Origin: Nitrosovibrio sp. Nv4
GTDB lineage: Bacteria > Pseudomonadota > Gammaproteobacteria > Burkholderiales > SG8-39
Direction: 5' to 3'
Assembly: GCA_945906765.1 (NCBI GenBank)
Contig: CAMDRF010000004.1
Location: 1-62,501 of the forward strand
Length of the DNA: 62,501 bases
Shown here: positions 45,647 through 55,938 of the stretch, in pieces
Layout of the letters: each line of letters starts with the position of its first letter
Numbering within the stretch: position 1 is the first letter of the stretch
The notes under the pieces: model-generated
Told to the model about the DNA's origin: nothing
Database searches by the model: none
The model's input: the letters and a program-made list of their open reading frames with translations, nothing else
Translations under genes and position numbers: made by a program

Positions 45647-47032
45647 ATGAATTATCTGCCGATATTCCTCGATATCCGCGACCAGCCTTGCCTGGTGGTG
45701 GGCGGCGGCGAGGTGGCCGCGCGCAAATGCGCGATGCTGCTGCGCGCGGGGGCACGGGTGACGGTGCTCGCGCCGTCGCTGAACGCGGCTTTCAGCGCCG
45801 ATCTTGCCGCTGCCCGGATCGTGCATCGCGCGACGGAATTTCGGGACGAGGATCTTGCCGGGGTTGCGCTGGCGATTGCCGCCACCGACGACGATGCTGT
45901 GAATCGCGCGGTGGCCGCGGGCGCCAGGGCACGGCATATCCCGGTAAACGTGGTGGACCAGCCGGCGCTGTGTTCTTTCATCCTGCCCTCGATCATCGAG
46001 CGCGCGCCCCTCATCGTTGCGGTATCCAGTGGCGGTGCCTCGCCGGTGCTTGCGCGGCTGCTGCGCGCGCGCCTGGAGACGCTCATTCCCGCTGGCTACG
46101 GCCGCCTCGCCGCGCTGGCCGGAGCGTTCCGTGACCAGGTCAAGGCGCGCTTCGAGCCGGCGCAACGGCGGCGCTTCTGGGAACGCGTGCTGCAAGGTCC
46201 GATCGCCGAATTGGTGTACGGCGGCCGGGAGGGCGAGGCCCGCAAGGCCTTGCAGGAAACACTGCATGACCCGCGCCTCGTCATCAGCGGCGGCGAGGTG
46301 TCTCTGGTCGGCGCCGGACCGGGGGATCCGGATCTGCTCACCTTTCGTGCGCTGCGCCTCATGCAGCGGGCCGACGTGGTAGTGTATGACCGGCTGGTTT
46401 CGCAGCCTGTTCTTGATCTGGTACGGCGCGACGCCGAGCGCATTTATGCCGGCAAGGAGCGCGCCAAGCACGCGCTGCCGCAGGAAGACATCAATCACCT
46501 GCTGATTCGCCTGGCGAAGGAAGGCAAGCGCGTGGTGCGCCTGAAAGGCGGCGATCCGTTCATTTTCGGGCGCGGCGGCGAAGAGCTCGACACGCTCGCC
46601 GCCGAAGGTGTCCCGTTCCAGGTGGTGCCCGGCATCACGGCGGCTTCGGGCTGTGCGGCCTATGCCGGCATCCCGCTCACTCACCGCGATTGCGCGCAGT
46701 CCGTGGTATTCATCACCGGCCACCTGCAGGACGGCAGCATGAATCTCAACTGGCCGGCGCTGGCGCAGCCGCGCCAGACCATCGTGTTCTACATGGGACT
46801 GATCGGCGTGGATATCCTGTGCCGCGAGTTGATCGCGCACGGCCTGCCGGCCGCGACGCCCGCCGCGCTCATCCAGCAGGGCACCATGCCGGAGCAGCGC
46901 GTACTTGCCGGCGATCTGGAGACGCTGCCCCGGATCGTGCGCGAGGGCGGCGTGAAAGCGCCCACCCTCATCATCATTGGCGAGGTGGTGAAGCTGCGGG
47001 ATCGCCTCAAATGGTTCGAGCCGGCGGCATGA
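45647..47032 (+). CDS. cysG: Siroheme synthase CysG
   Basis: PCLVVGGGEVAARKC dehydrogenase/chelatase and VSLVGAGPGDPDLLTFRAL...VVRLKGGDPFIFGRGGEE uroporphyrinogen methyltransferase. Confidence 0.95.
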   Translation: MNYLPIFLDIRDQPCLVVGGGEVAARKCAMLLRAGARVTVLAPSLNAAFSADLAAARIVHRATEFRDEDLAGVALAIAATDDDAVNRAVAAGARARHIPVNVVDQPALCSFILPSIIERAPLIVAVSSGGASPVLARLLRARLETLIPAGYGRLAALAGAFRDQVKARFEPAQRRRFWERVLQGPIAELVYGGREGEARKALQETLHDPRLVISGGEVSLVGAGPGDPDLLTFRALRLMQRADVVVYDRLVSQPVLDLVRRDAERIYAGKERAKHALPQEDINHLLIRLAKEGKRVVRLKGGDPFIFGRGGEELDTLAAEGVPFQVVPGITAASGCAAYAGIPLTHRDCAQSVVFITGHLQDGSMNLNWPALAQPRQTIVFYMGLIGVDILCRELIAHGLPAATPAALIQQGTMPEQRVLAGDLETLPRIVREGGVKAPTLIIIGEVVKLRDRLKWFEPAA

Positions 47033-47364
47033 GCGTCACGCAAGGATTCGTGGTGGCGGCAAGGGCGGGCGAGCTTGCGCCGGGCCGCATGAAGCGGGTC
47101 GATATTGGCGGCCGGCGCATCCTGCTGGCGAACGTCGGGGGACATTACTACGCGGTGGACGATACCTGCACCCATGAAGATGCTTCGCTCTCGACCGGTT
47201 TCCTGAAAGACGAGCTGGTCAAATGCCCGCTGCACGGCAGCCGCTTCAACGTTCGCACCGGCGAAGCACTTGAGGAACCGGCGGAGGCGGCGCTCCGGAC
47301 CTATCCGCTGCGCCTGGAAGGCGAGCGCATCCTGATCGATTTGTCCGAAGCGGGGACGCCATGA
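47029..47364 (+). CDS. Rieske (2Fe-2S) domain protein, NirD-like
   Basis: CTHEDASLS...CPLHGSRFNVRTG. Confidence 0.88.
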   Translation: MSVTQGFVVAARAGELAPGRMKRVDIGGRRILLANVGGHYYAVDDTCTHEDASLSTGFLKDELVKCPLHGSRFNVRTGEALEEPAEAALRTYPLRLEGERILIDLSEAGTP

Positions 47365-48479
47365 GCATCCCCGTCCGGGCGATCCCCGCCGATCCCGCGG
47401 CCCTGATGCGTTCCATCCTCAAGCGCATCGCCACCGGCCCGGAGCTGAGCAAGGACATCTCGCGCGAGGAGACCTGCGCCGGCATGCGTCTGGTGCTCGA
47501 TGGGCAAGTCGATCCGGTGCAGGCCGGGATATTCCTGATCGCGCTGCGCATGAAGCGCGAGACGGACGATGAAAACCGCGGCGTCCTCGAAGCCATCCGC
47601 GAGGCGACGCGCCATGCCATCGCGCCGGTGGACGAGGTGGTGGATATCGGCGATCCCTACGACGGCTACATCCGCACGCTGCCGGCTTCGCCCTTCCTTG
47701 CGCCGGTCCTCGCCGCCTGCGGCGTCGCGGCGGTATCTCATGGCGTCGAGCGCATGGGGCCCAAGTACGGCGTCACGCATCGGCAGGTGCTTGGCGCCGC
47801 CGGCCTGCCAGTGGATCTGGCGCCCGAAGAAGCCGCCGCGCGCGTGGGCGACCCGGCCATCGGCTGGGCCTACATCGATCAGAGTAATTTCTGCCCGAAA
47901 CTCCATGCACTCGCGGCCCTGCGCACGCTGATCGTCAAACGGCCGGCCATTACCACCGTCGAGGTTCTGGCCGGGCCCATCCGCGGCCGTGTGAAAACGC
48001 ATCTCGTCACCGGTTACGTGCACAAACCCTATCCGCGCATTTACGCGCTGCTCGCGCGCCACGCCGGCTTCGATTCCGCGCTCATCGTGCGCGGGGTCGA
48101 GGGCGGCGTGATTCCGTCCCTCTCTCATGCCGGCAAGGTGTTCCACTATCACGGCGGCGGCGAGGAGAACTCCACGGATTGCAAGCCGGCCGACTTGGGA
48201 ATCGACCAGTCCGTGCGCGCGCCGCGCATTCCCGGCGCGAGCCTCGAGGGCCAGAGCGAAGCGCCGCTCGATGCCGCCGCCGTGGCGAAAGCGGCCGCCG
48301 AGGCCGGCATGGCGGCGCTCGCCGGCGAGCCCGGCGCGACGCGCGACTGCCTGACCTACGGCGCTGCGCTGTGCCTGTGGCATCTCGGGCGCCACGGCGA
48401 CCTGAGAAGCGCCGCCGACGCCGTGCGAATCACACTCGATCGCGGCAAGGCGCTGAAGCATCTTCATCAGGCAATTTGA
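47361..48479 (+). CDS. TrpD2/anthranilate phosphoribosyltransferase-like glycosyltransferase
   Basis: VERMGPKYGVTHRQVLGAAG, ALRTLIVKRPAITTVEVL, RGVEGGVIPSL. Confidence 0.8.
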   Translation: MSIPVRAIPADPAALMRSILKRIATGPELSKDISREETCAGMRLVLDGQVDPVQAGIFLIALRMKRETDDENRGVLEAIREATRHAIAPVDEVVDIGDPYDGYIRTLPASPFLAPVLAACGVAAVSHGVERMGPKYGVTHRQVLGAAGLPVDLAPEEAAARVGDPAIGWAYIDQSNFCPKLHALAALRTLIVKRPAITTVEVLAGPIRGRVKTHLVTGYVHKPYPRIYALLARHAGFDSALIVRGVEGGVIPSLSHAGKVFHYHGGGEENSTDCKPADLGIDQSVRAPRIPGASLEGQSEAPLDAAAVAKAAAEAGMAALAGEPGATRDCLTYGAALCLWHLGRHGDLRSAADAVRITLDRGKALKHLHQAI

Positions 48480-48626
48480 TGAGCGCCTTCGCAACTCCAA
48501 TGCGTGAACCGCGCTCGCCACGCCACAATTCCGCATGAGCGAAGCCACTGATGGGCTTCGGCGGCATCACCGCGCTGGGCTGCACCATCGTCGCCGGCGC
48601 GGCGCTAGAGGGCGCCCGCCAACGCT

Positions 48627-49406
48627 CTAGAGCGTTCCTGGATAGGCGCCGCCGTCCATCAGCAGATTCTGGCCGGTGATAAAACCGGCGTGTGTGCTGC
48701 ACAGGAACGCGCAGGCGGCGCCGAACTCCTCGATGCTGCCGAAGCGCTTCGCGGGGTTGGCTTCGGCGCGCGCTTGCGCCAGCTCCTCCGGCGTTTTGCC
48801 GAGTTTTTTCGCGTTGAATACCATATTGGCGCGCAGGCGATCGGTGTCGAATGGCCCGGGCAGCAGGCCGTTGATGGTGACGTTATGCGCCACCGTCTGG
48901 CGCGAGAGGCCGGCGACGAAGCCGGTGAGGCCGGTGCGGGCGCCGTTCGACAGGCCGAGCTCCGGAATCGGCATCTTTACCGCAGCGGAGGTGATGTTGA
49001 CGATGCGGCCGAATTTGCGCGCGATCATGCCGTCCAGCGTCGCCTTGATCAGCTCGATCGGCGTCAGCATGTTGGCGTCCAGCGCCTTCAGCCAGTCCTC
49101 GCGCGACCAGCTCCTGAAGTCGCCGGGCGGCGGGCCGCCCGCGTTGTTGATGAGAATGTCCGGGTTGGGGCAGGCGGCGAGCGCCGCGGCGCGTCCGTCG
49201 GCCGTAGCGATGTCGCCCGCGATCGCGATGACCTGCACGCCGCTGCTTTTGCGGATCGCCTCCGCCGTCGCCTCCAGCGCCTCCTTGCCGCGCGCGGTGA
49301 TGACCAGATTCACGCCCTCGCTCGCGAGCGCCATCGCGCAGCCCTTGCCCAAGCCCTTCGATGCCGCGCATACCAGCGCGGTCCTGCCCTTGATTCCCAG
49401 ATCCAT
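48627..49406 (-). CDS. SDR family oxidoreductase
   Basis: ALVCAASKGLGKGCAMALA, INNAGGPPPGDF, ITGQNLLMDGGAYPG. Confidence 0.88.
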   Translation of the reverse strand: MDLGIKGRTALVCAASKGLGKGCAMALASEGVNLVITARGKEALEATAEAIRKSSGVQVIAIAGDIATADGRAAALAACPNPDILINNAGGPPPGDFRSWSREDWLKALDANMLTPIELIKATLDGMIARKFGRIVNITSAAVKMPIPELGLSNGARTGLTGFVAGLSRQTVAHNVTINGLLPGPFDTDRLRANMVFNAKKLGKTPEELAQARAEANPAKRFGSIEEFGAACAFLCSTHAGFITGQNLLMDGGAYPGTL

Positions 49407-49408
49407 GA

Positions 49409-50317
49409 TCAGTTCCTTTTAAGAGAGACGAGCAGCACGCCCGAGACGACGAGTGCGCCGCCGAGCATCTGCGCCACGCTGAGCGCGCCATTGAGCAGGA
49501 CAAAATCGGCGAGCACGGTGGTGACCGGGCCGAGTGCGCCGATGAGCGCGAAGTGGTTGGCGCCGATGCGCTTCAACGCCTCGGCGACGAGGAATACCGG
49601 CAGCACGGTGCATACGCTGGCGAGCGCGATCGCGATCCACCACAGGTTCGCGGGCAGCTCGAGCGCGGCCGGCGATTCGAGGATGAAAAACTGTACGACC
49701 GCCGGCGCGGTGGAAACAATCATGGTGTAGGCGGTGAAGCGGATGCTGCCGACGCGCTGCACCAGCTGGCCGCCGGTGACCAGATACACGGCGTAGCACA
49801 TTGCCGAGGCGAAGATCAGCAGGGCGCCGAAGACGAAGCTGCTGTGCTCCGGCGCCGCGGAAATCTGGCTCGAGAGCAGCAACGCGATTCCGCTGTAGGT
49901 AATCGCGAGGGCGGCAAGCTGCCGCAGGGCCGGGTTCTTCTTCAGGAACACGGCGCTCAGGATCACCACCAGCGTCGGGTAGAGAAACATGATCAGCCGC
50001 CCGACGCCGGCTGAAACGTATTGCAGGCCGAGAAAATCGAGCAGGCTGGCGAAGTAGTAGCCGAGGAAGCCCAGGCCGACAATGCCGAGCCAGTCGCGCC
50101 GCGCGATCGGTGCGGCAGAAGGATTGTTGCGGCGCATCCACCAGGCCATCGCGAGGAAAAACGGCAGCGACAGCGTCATGCGCAGGAAGAGAAGAGTGGT
50201 CGCGCTGACCGGATGCACCGAATAGCCCAGCTTGATGAGAATCGGCCGGAAAGCGAAGGTCACCGTTCCGGCGAGGGCAAACACGATGCCCCACATTCTG
50301 AAGCTGTTTGAATTCAA
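49409..50317 (-). CDS. EamA/DMT family transporter
   Basis: Ten-TM-like hydrophobic profile; GPVTTVLADFVLLNGALSVAQMLGGALVVSGVLLV. Confidence 0.85.
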   Translation of the reverse strand: MNSNSFRMWGIVFALAGTVTFAFRPILIKLGYSVHPVSATTLLFLRMTLSLPFFLAMAWWMRRNNPSAAPIARRDWLGIVGLGFLGYYFASLLDFLGLQYVSAGVGRLIMFLYPTLVVILSAVFLKKNPALRQLAALAITYSGIALLLSSQISAAPEHSSFVFGALLIFASAMCYAVYLVTGGQLVQRVGSIRFTAYTMIVSTAPAVVQFFILESPAALELPANLWWIAIALASVCTVLPVFLVAEALKRIGANHFALIGALGPVTTVLADFVLLNGALSVAQMLGGALVVSGVLLVSLKRN

Positions 50318-51420
50318 GCCAGATCTCGAAGCGCCTGCTGAAGTCGCCGCGAATTTTCCGGTTGTGCCAGTTGGATAATTTCATTCAATCCCGAGGGACT
50401 ACGAAGATGCAGACGTTCGTAGATCGCAATCGGGATCTCTCGGTTATCCTTGAAGCGCTGATCCGGCTCTCCCGACTTGTTTACATACATCCAAGTTTTT
50501 CCGACAACTTCTGCGCCTTTTGGTAACTCGCCAGACTCAACAAATCGTTCCTTTGACGTTGAGATAGAGAGGTCTGAATACCTTATCGCACCATATCCTT
50601 CAGGTGCTTCTACAAGAATTCGATCGGGTAAGAAAAACAGGTTCTGTTGCCCGACAGGAAGCATTGGCACGGAAATATTTGTCTTGAGGTGTATTGGCCC
50701 GGCCCCAACGTTCGGCAAGATCGCCTTCCTCTCTATGGTCGACGTCGCGCCAGCAGAACGCCTTGAGTCAGGCGCGCTTTGCTCTGACGAGATGTGCCAC
50801 GCACCTCCAGATGCGGCAAGGTCTTCAAACGCAGTGCAGAGATCGCGATACGGTTTCTCGATGTCGTCGTCAAGTTCGTACATTGAGACCATGTAACGCT
50901 CCGCTTCATCTTTCTGGTAACACCAGAAGGTCAGTGCAATCCCAATTACTGAAGCGCAGGTCCATAGCCAACTGCTAACGCCAGAAACGCCGAGTCCGAC
51001 AACGACCGCTATGGTTACACCGGCAATCCAAGGCCACGTATTCGCTCTGTTGCGCTTTGCATTCAACTCGCCAAGTAGTTCCTCGGATGTCGCGTCGACC
51101 ATTCTGAGCGCACTTCCACTTTCAAATTCAGTGACTTTGGGCGCATCCGAATCTGCTATGGCATCGCGCGAATCATTATTCTCCAATGACGGCGGCACGA
51201 TTTTCTTGGCCAAGTCCCTGAACGCGGTTGCACTCCCGATTGGCTGGCCTGGAAGCGTTTTCCGGTAATAGATGCCTTCGCGGCCCGCGTGAACATAATT
51301 GCCTTGGGCCCCAGAGCCGATGCGGAGTCCACGAACGCCGGCGGAGATGCCAATTCCCGATTTCGAAATATTGAATCTAAGAGGTCCTACCGAGATTGCC
51401 TTGCGTATGTAGAACGGCAT
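50314..51420 (-). CDS. DUF4236 domain membrane protein
   Basis: N-terminal MPFYIRKAISVGPLRFNISKSGIGISAGVRGLRIG...YRKTLPG. Confidence 0.75.
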   Translation of the reverse strand: MPFYIRKAISVGPLRFNISKSGIGISAGVRGLRIGSGAQGNYVHAGREGIYYRKTLPGQPIGSATAFRDLAKKIVPPSLENNDSRDAIADSDAPKVTEFESGSALRMVDATSEELLGELNAKRNRANTWPWIAGVTIAVVVGLGVSGVSSWLWTCASVIGIALTFWCYQKDEAERYMVSMYELDDDIEKPYRDLCTAFEDLAASGGAWHISSEQSAPDSRRSAGATSTIERKAILPNVGAGPIHLKTNISVPMLPVGQQNLFFLPDRILVEAPEGYGAIRYSDLSISTSKERFVESGELPKGAEVVGKTWMYVNKSGEPDQRFKDNREIPIAIYERLHLRSPSGLNEIIQLAQPENSRRLQQALRDLA

Positions 51421-51430
51421 GACAGCGTTG

Positions 51431-52999
51431 CTACCGCCGTTTAGATGTCATGCTAACTGGCGATCTGTATCGTTTCGATACCGGCGGCATTCCCTCTTTT
51501 GGGTTCGTGCCGCCATCGAGTCTCGTAATTGAACTGAGGATGCCTCGAATTATTCTTTGTCCAATATCGCGTCCGATTTGAGAGCCAATCGCCCTCTGAA
51601 TATTTCTCGCAAGTGGAGAATCGAGAAGAGCCTTTAACGCATTGGACGCCTTGTCCATGGTTGATTGGGCAGGCTGCTCGCCGGAGTCTTTCTCTTTCGT
51701 TGGTGGCACCTCCAGCCCGACATGAAGCATTTCAAACGCGGACTCCTTGTCAATTACCTCCTGATACTTCTGGCAAAGAGAGGATCCCTCGATCAATCGG
51801 AGCCTCTCGCTCTCCGATATGGGGCCGAGCTGGCTTCCGGGAGGAACGACAAATGCCCGTTCAACTACGTTTGGTCGTCCTTTCTCGTCAAGAAACGAAA
51901 TCAGGGCCTCCCCCACAGCGAGTTCAGTGATGATTCGTTCGACCTTGAGCTTCGGATTCGGTCGCATGGTCTCGGCGGCCGATTTCACTGCCTTCTGGTC
52001 GCGCGGGGTGAAGGCGCGCAGCGCGTGCTGCACGCGGTTGCCGAGTTGCCCCAGCACCGTGTCCGGGATGTCGAGCGGGTTCTGAGTCACGAAGTAGACG
52101 CCTACGCCCTTGGAGCGGATGAGGCGCACCATCTGTTCGATCTTATCGAGCAATGCCTTGGGCGCTTCATTGAAAAGCAAATGTGCTTCGTCGAAAAAAA
52201 ACACGAGAACTGGTTTCTCGGGATCGCCAAGTTCTGGAAGGTGCTCAAAAAGCTCTGCAAGCATCCACAAAAGGAATGTGCCGTAGAGCTTGGGCGAATT
52301 CATCAGTTTTTCGGCGGCAAGGATGTTGACAACTCCCTTGCCATCTCGAACCTGCATTAGGTCTTTGATGTCCAACATGCGCTCGCCAAAGAACGAATCC
52401 GCGCCTTGGCTTTCAAGCGAAAGAAGACCTCTCTGGATGGCTCCGATTGAGGTGGTAGAAACGTTGCCGTACTCCGTGGTGAAATCCGATGCTTTGTCTC
52501 CCACATACTGGAGCATTGCGCGGAGGTCCTTTGCATCGAGCAAAGGGAGCTTCCGATCGTCGGCGATCCTGAAAACGAGATTGAGCACGCCCTCCTGGGT
52601 GTCGTTCAGGTTGAGCATCCGCGCGAGCAGCAGCGGGCCCATGTCCGACACCGTGGCGCGCACCGGATGGCCGCTCTTGCCGAACACGTCCCAGAACGTC
52701 ACCGGGCAGGCGGCGAAGGCGATGTCGATCTTGAGGCTCTTGGCGCGCTCGGCGACTTTGGGATTGCCGCCGCCGGCGGAGTTGGGGCCTCCGGCTAGTG
52801 CGAGCCCGGCGAGATCGCCTTTCACGTCGGCCATGAACACCGGCACGCCGATGGCGGAGAAGCCTTGCGCCAGGGTTTGCAGCGTCACGGTCTTGCCAGT
52901 GCCGGTCGCGCCGGCGATCAGGCCGTGGCGGTTGGCGAGCGCGGGCAGCAGGACAAGATCCGCCTTCGGGTTTTTCGCGATCAGAATCGGCGCGGCCAT
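51431..52999 (-). CDS. HerA/YjgR-like (DUF853) ATPase
   Basis: [55 protein letters not shown]. Confidence 0.9.
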   Translation of the reverse strand: MAAPILIAKNPKADLVLLPALANRHGLIAGATGTGKTVTLQTLAQGFSAIGVPVFMADVKGDLAGLALAGGPNSAGGGNPKVAERAKSLKIDIAFAACPVTFWDVFGKSGHPVRATVSDMGPLLLARMLNLNDTQEGVLNLVFRIADDRKLPLLDAKDLRAMLQYVGDKASDFTTEYGNVSTTSIGAIQRGLLSLESQGADSFFGERMLDIKDLMQVRDGKGVVNILAAEKLMNSPKLYGTFLLWMLAELFEHLPELGDPEKPVLVFFFDEAHLLFNEAPKALLDKIEQMVRLIRSKGVGVYFVTQNPLDIPDTVLGQLGNRVQHALRAFTPRDQKAVKSAAETMRPNPKLKVERIITELAVGEALISFLDEKGRPNVVERAFVVPPGSQLGPISESERLRLIEGSSLCQKYQEVIDKESAFEMLHVGLEVPPTKEKDSGEQPAQSTMDKASNALKALLDSPLARNIQRAIGSQIGRDIGQRIIRGILSSITRLDGGTNPKEGMPPVSKRYRSPVSMTSKRR

Positions 53000-53016
53000 G
53001 ACGGTAAAATTATCAC

Positions 53017-53742
53017 ATGGCCGGACACAGTAAATGGGCGAATATCAAGCACCGCAAAGCGGCGGCCGATTCCAAGAAGGGCAAGGTGTTCACGCGCCTG
53101 ATCAAGGAAATCACCGTCGCGGCGCGCATGGGGGGCGGCGACCCGGACTCCAATCCGCGCCTGCGCATGATGCTCGACAAGGCGCGCGACGCCAACATGA
53201 CCAAGGACAGCGTGACGCGCGCCATCCAGCGCGGCACCGGTGAGCTCGAGGGCGTCGACTACGAGGCGATCCGCTACGAGGGCTACGGCACCGGCGGCGC
53301 CGCGGTGATGGTCGAGTGCCTGACCGACAACCGCACCCGCACGGTCGCCGAGGTGCGCCACGCCTTCGCCAAGCATGGCGGCAACATGGGGGCCGACGGC
53401 GCGGTGGCGTTTTTGTTCAAGCATTGCGGGCAATTCGTCTTTGCGCCGGGCGCGAACGAGGACCAGGTCATGGCGGCGGCGCTGGACGCCGGCGCCGACG
53501 ACGTGGTGACAAACGCGGACGACTCCGTGGAGGTCCTCTGCGCGCCGCCAGATTTCGACAAGGTCAAGGCCGCCCTGGAGAAGTCCGGGCTCAAGCCCGA
53601 TGCCGCCGAAGTCACGATGAAGCCCTTGTCCGAGACCGCACTCGCCGGCGCGGACGCGGAGAAAATGCGCGGTCTGCTGGATGCGCTGGACGAACTGGAC
53701 GACGTCCAGAACGTTTATACGACGGCGGCGCTCGACGAGTGA
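53017..53742 (+). CDS. yebC: YebC/PmpR family protein
   Basis: [32 protein letters not shown]. Confidence 0.95.
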   Translation: MAGHSKWANIKHRKAAADSKKGKVFTRLIKEITVAARMGGGDPDSNPRLRMMLDKARDANMTKDSVTRAIQRGTGELEGVDYEAIRYEGYGTGGAAVMVECLTDNRTRTVAEVRHAFAKHGGNMGADGAVAFLFKHCGQFVFAPGANEDQVMAAALDAGADDVVTNADDSVEVLCAPPDFDKVKAALEKSGLKPDAAEVTMKPLSETALAGADAEKMRGLLDALDELDDVQNVYTTAALDE

Positions 53743-54254
53743 GGATTCTTGGCATCGATCCCGGTCTGCGCATCACGGGCTTCGGCGTCATCGAGCAAAC
53801 GGGCAGCAAGCTTCGCTACCTCACCAGCGGTTGCGTGCGCTCCGGCGAGGGCGAGCTCGCCGCGCGCCTCAAAGTGATTCTCGATGGCCTGGCGGAGGTG
53901 ATCGACGCGAATCGGCCGCACGAAGTCGCGATCGAGAAGGTTTTCGTCAACGTCAATCCGCAGTCGACGCTGCTGCTGGGCCAGGCGCGCGGCACCGCGA
54001 TCTGCGCCGCGGTCATCGCCGGCCTGCCGGTCGCGGAGTACACTGCGCTGCAGGTCAAGCAAGCCGTGGTCGGCAAGGGCCACGCAAAAAAAGAACAGGT
54101 GCAGCACATGGTCAGAAGGTTGCTCGCACTGCCCGGAGACCCCAGCCCCGACGCCGCCGACGCGCTCGCCTGCGCCATCTGCCATGCGCATGGCAGGCAA
54201 CTGGGTGGTTTTTCGACTAAAGGTCTTCGCATCCGGAAAGGGCGCCTGGCGTGA
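53739..54254 (+). CDS. ruvC: Holliday junction resolvase RuvC
   Basis: [43 protein letters not shown] start. Confidence 0.95.
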   Translation: MRILGIDPGLRITGFGVIEQTGSKLRYLTSGCVRSGEGELAARLKVILDGLAEVIDANRPHEVAIEKVFVNVNPQSTLLLGQARGTAICAAVIAGLPVAEYTALQVKQAVVGKGHAKKEQVQHMVRRLLALPGDPSPDAADALACAICHAHGRQLGGFSTKGLRIRKGRLA

Positions 54255-54820
54255 TCGGGCGCCTTGCAGGCACGCTCATCGCCAAGCAACCGCCTCAAGT
54301 ACTGCTCGAGGTAGCAGGCGTCGGCTACGAGATCGACGTCCCGATGAGCACTTTCTACAACCTGCCCGCGACTGGCGAAGCGGTGACCCTGCACACGCAC
54401 CTCGTAGTGCGCGAAGACGCCCATGTGCTCTACGGATTTGCGACGCTCGAAGAGCGATCGGCATTTCGCAAACTGATCCGCATCTCGGGGGTCGGCGCGC
54501 GCACTGCGTTATCCGTTCTTTCCGGCCTCTCGGTCGCGGATCTCGCGCTGGCGGTGACGCTGCAGGATACGGCGCGGCTCACCAAGGTTCCCGGCATCGG
54601 CAAGAAGACGGCGGAGCGCCTGCTGCTGGAACTCAAGGGCAAGCTCTCCGACGCGCTGCCGGCAGGGGCGAAAACCGGCTCGGGCAATGATGTGCTGAAC
54701 GCGCTGCTGGGATTGGGCTACAGCGAGAAGGAAGCGCTCAATGCGGTTAAGGGTTTGCCCACGGGGTTGGCGGTGACCGAAGGCATACGGGCGGCGTTGA
54801 AGGCGCTGGCGAAAAGCTAG
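54251..54820 (+). CDS. ruvA: Holliday junction helicase RuvA
   Basis: [31 protein letters not shown]. Confidence 0.95.
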   Translation: MIGRLAGTLIAKQPPQVLLEVAGVGYEIDVPMSTFYNLPATGEAVTLHTHLVVREDAHVLYGFATLEERSAFRKLIRISGVGARTALSVLSGLSVADLALAVTLQDTARLTKVPGIGKKTAERLLLELKGKLSDALPAGAKTGSGNDVLNALLGLGYSEKEALNAVKGLPTGLAVTEGIRAALKALAKS

Positions 54821-55938
54821 TCAGCGAATCGCCCTAAGTCGGGAGATTGCTTCCGCGATCTCCTTCTGCTTCGCCTCGATCAGGTCGAGAATTTCCTCCG
54901 GCGTGCGCGTGTCCTCTTCGACTTTGGCATTCGGATTTACGGCCTTCAGGTCGTAACCTTTCTGTTCGAGAACCGCGCGCTCGACGGTCCAGCTGCGCTC
55001 GCTCGATTCGCGCTTCGGCAGCCGCGCGAAGAAGTCCTCGAAGTGCGCGAGCGTGAGCGGGGACTTCTTTCCCATCTTGATGTCGGAGAGATCGTAATAC
55101 CAGATGCGCTCCGTCGGTCCGCCGCGGGTGAAGAAAAGGAGGTTCGTCTTCACGCCGGCGCCGGCGTTCACGAATGCGCCCGCCGGGCTTGAGGCTGTCG
55201 ATGACGTGCTGCAGGAACAGCACTTGTGTGGCGCCGGTCTTGTAGGGGAAGCGCGTTTGCGCGTCCTTGCCTTCCGTGCCGCCGAACGGCGGGTTGGTGA
55301 GCACCACGTCGTAGAGCGATGGCGCATCCTGAAACAGGCCACCGTATATTTCCCCGCCCGTCAGCGTATTGCCATGCCAGAGATGCGGCTCATCCACCCC
55401 ATGCAGGACGAGATTGGCGAGCGCGATCGGATAGATCAGGTTCTCCTTCTCCCGGCCGTAAAGCGTCCTGTGCTTGAGGGTATCCAGTTCGTCGGGTGTG
55501 ATGCTGTCGCCCAGGCGGCCGCGCATGTACTCGAAGGCCTGCGCGAGAAACCCGCCGGTGCCGCAGCCGGGGTCGTACACCGTCTCGCCCGCCTTCGGGT
55601 CGACGGCGCGCACCACCGCGCGGATGACTTCCCGGGGCGTGAAGAACTGCCCGCCGTCGTTGCCCTTCTCGCCCATCTTGAGCAGCAGTCCCTCGTAGAT
55701 AACGGAAGGGCGCGGCGAACGAAGGCGAGAATTCCGCGCTCACCGCCTCGGCGTGCTCCGCTTCGTACTGCTCGCGCTCGTCCAGAATCCGCAGAAACAG
55801 GATCCAGGTCAGCTCGGGCACGTACTGCATCGAGCCCGCGCAGTTGGAGCGGCGCATCACGTCGCAGATGCTCTTGATCGCGCCGTTCAGCGACTGCTGC
55901 GTCGCGTGGCGCTTGCCGTTCTGCGTCCCAGTTCTCAT
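54821..55938 (-). pseudogene. Type I restriction-modification methyltransferase HsdM, frameshifted
   Basis: Three overlapping frames: MRRSNCAGSMQYVPELTWILFLRILDEREQ; GQFFTPREVIRAVV..DPGCGTGGFLAQ..VVLTNPPFGG; FVNAGAGVKTNLLFFTRGGPTERIWYYDL. Confidence 0.88.
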
